Of a DNA stretch of 6,802 bases, positions 6,168 through 6,802 are shown one piece after another. Position 1 is the first letter of the stretch. Each line of letters opens with the position of its first letter. The stretch comes from an uncultured Clostridia bacterium (GTDB taxonomy: Bacteria; Bacillota_A; Clostridia; Oscillospirales; Oscillospiraceae): NCBI GenBank assembly GCA_947307505.1, contig CAMZJG010000055.1, positions 1 to 6,802 of the forward strand. The letters are read 5' to 3'. The position numbers and the translations under genes are program-made. Under the pieces are notes generated by a model. That model was not told the origin of the DNA. It worked only from the letters and a program-made list of their open reading frames with translations, and did not search any database.

Positions 6168-6802
6168 CCTGCAGGCCTCTCAGAGATGGAATCGATGATC
6201 TCTTTGATTTCCTCCCGGGTGATGTCCCCGCTGACGGAGGTGGCATAATTCTTTGTGTACCATACGGCGGTGATGGTTCCGGCGTTATTGAACATGTAGT
6301 GCACCCTGCCGTTGAGAGGGTATTGCGTCACCTCGCTCCCCTCCGCCTGGTACACTGCGGTTTTGAAGCCTTCGACGGGGGTGACGGTGATGCTGAGCCG
6401 CTGGTCGTCCCGGGCGTACTGCTCCATCAGGACCAGAGGTTTTTCGCTGATGTGGGACTCCGTAATGACGAAGCCCTCCGGCAGCTTCCCGGGATACACC
6501 GGCTCCGTGATCCCCAGCTCCGCCAGGGCCGCCGGAATGGGGCTTTCCCCGGAGACCTCCTGCGCCGCAGGTTCATACCGCTCTGCGGAAGCGTTCCACC
6601 GGGGGACCCAGGCCCACAGGTCGTATCCGAAGCTGCCTGCGGCAAAGGTCGCTCCCGCCAGGAGCACGACCACCACCGCCGCGATGAGGGCGGTCCGCAG
6701 AACGGTGCGATAACGCCGGGGCGAAGCAGCAGCCTTCGTCTGTGCCCCCCGGATGCTGCCGGGGGCGATCTCTTCTTCATCCGCGCATCTCTCCAGGAAC
6801 CG
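6164..6802 (-). CDS. Single-pass membrane protein with DUF4367-like domain (5'-truncated by window edge)
   Basis: The frame is open to the right edge, giving at least 212 residues without a start. A GTG at 6676 lies inside the membrane segment and is not a plausible start. The visible part begins with about 33 polar residues (RFLERCADEEEIAPGS, then RRYRT), followed by a hydrophobic segment at about 34-54 (VLRTALIAAVVVLLAGA) and an extracytoplasmic C-terminus. Residues about 104-206 fit DUF4367: PGKLPEGFV, a strand-rich middle (LSITVTP), then ITAVWYTKNYATSVSGDITR and a closing helix (EIKEIIDSI). Proteins of this layout in Firmicutes are often encoded beside ECF-type sigma factors and behave like anti-sigma or envelope-sensing proteins. 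That role is inferred here; no sigma factor gene is visible. It heads the operon-like run in this window, and its stop overlaps the next start. Confidence 0.82.
   Translation of the reverse strand, partial: RFLERCADEEEIAPGSIRGAQTKAAASPRRYRTVLRTALIAAVVVVLLAGATFAAGSFGYDLWAWVPRWNASAERYEPAAQEVSGESPIPAALAELGITEPVYPGKLPEGFVITESHISEKPLVLMEQYARDDQRLSITVTPVEGFKTAVYQAEGSEVTQYPLNGRVHYMFNNAGTITAVWYTKNYATSVSGDITREEIKEIIDSISERPAG

Noticed and set aside
6674..6676. GTG as the start of the DUF4367-like gene.
   Set aside because: It lies inside the predicted membrane segment. The frame stays open for 42 more codons to the edge with a plausible basic cytoplasmic stretch, and no ribosome site precedes the GTG.

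Overview
The window reads as a chromosomal segment of a high-GC, gut-type Firmicute, most likely a Clostridia member close to Oscillospiraceae (Flavonifractor or Lawsonibacter-like). This assignment is an inference. It rests on the GC-rich codon use, the strong AGGAGG-type ribosome binding sites, the DUF4367-like and DUF6273-like proteins typical of those bacteria, and the hairpin-rich intergenic repeat. Every convincing gene lies on the minus strand, so transcription runs from position 6802 down to 1.

Reading in the direction of transcription, the genes are: a 5'-truncated membrane protein with a DUF4367-like C-terminus (6802 to 6164); a membrane-anchored protein with a helical N-terminus and a DUF6273-like C-terminal domain (6167 to 5148); a large FtsX/MacB-type ABC permease of 661 residues (5126 to 3141); two tandem paralogous FtsX-type permeases of 385 and 382 residues (3144 to 1987 and 1976 to 828); a 574-base non-coding gap; and the first 84 codons of an ABC ATPase of the MacB/LolD type (253 to the window edge). 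The first five genes are packed like one operon, with two 4-base ATGA overlaps, a 21-base gap, and a 10-base gap whose Shine-Dalgarno begins inside the preceding stop codon.

The likely joint function is an ATP-driven FtsX/MacB-type envelope transporter or mechanotransmission system. The ATPase would power three permeases with large extracytoplasmic domains, accompanied by two single-pass proteins that also place their main domain outside the membrane. The substrate cannot be read from the sequence. Because the first gene resembles anti-sigma-like DUF4367 proteins, a sigma factor gene may lie just beyond the right edge, but it is not visible.

The most unusual stretch is the gap between the last permease and the ATPase. 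It holds a 458-base element (304-761) whose two ends are mirror-image 41-base modules, each made of a perfect 13-bp-arm hairpin plus a shared 13-base terminal inverted repeat. Further hairpins with a related GGTTTC/GAAACC core lie inside. It looks like a non-autonomous MITE-like or other interspersed palindromic repeat that landed inside, or between parts of, a transporter operon. The long plus-strand open frames opposite the permeases are shadows of GC-rich coding sequence and are not annotated.
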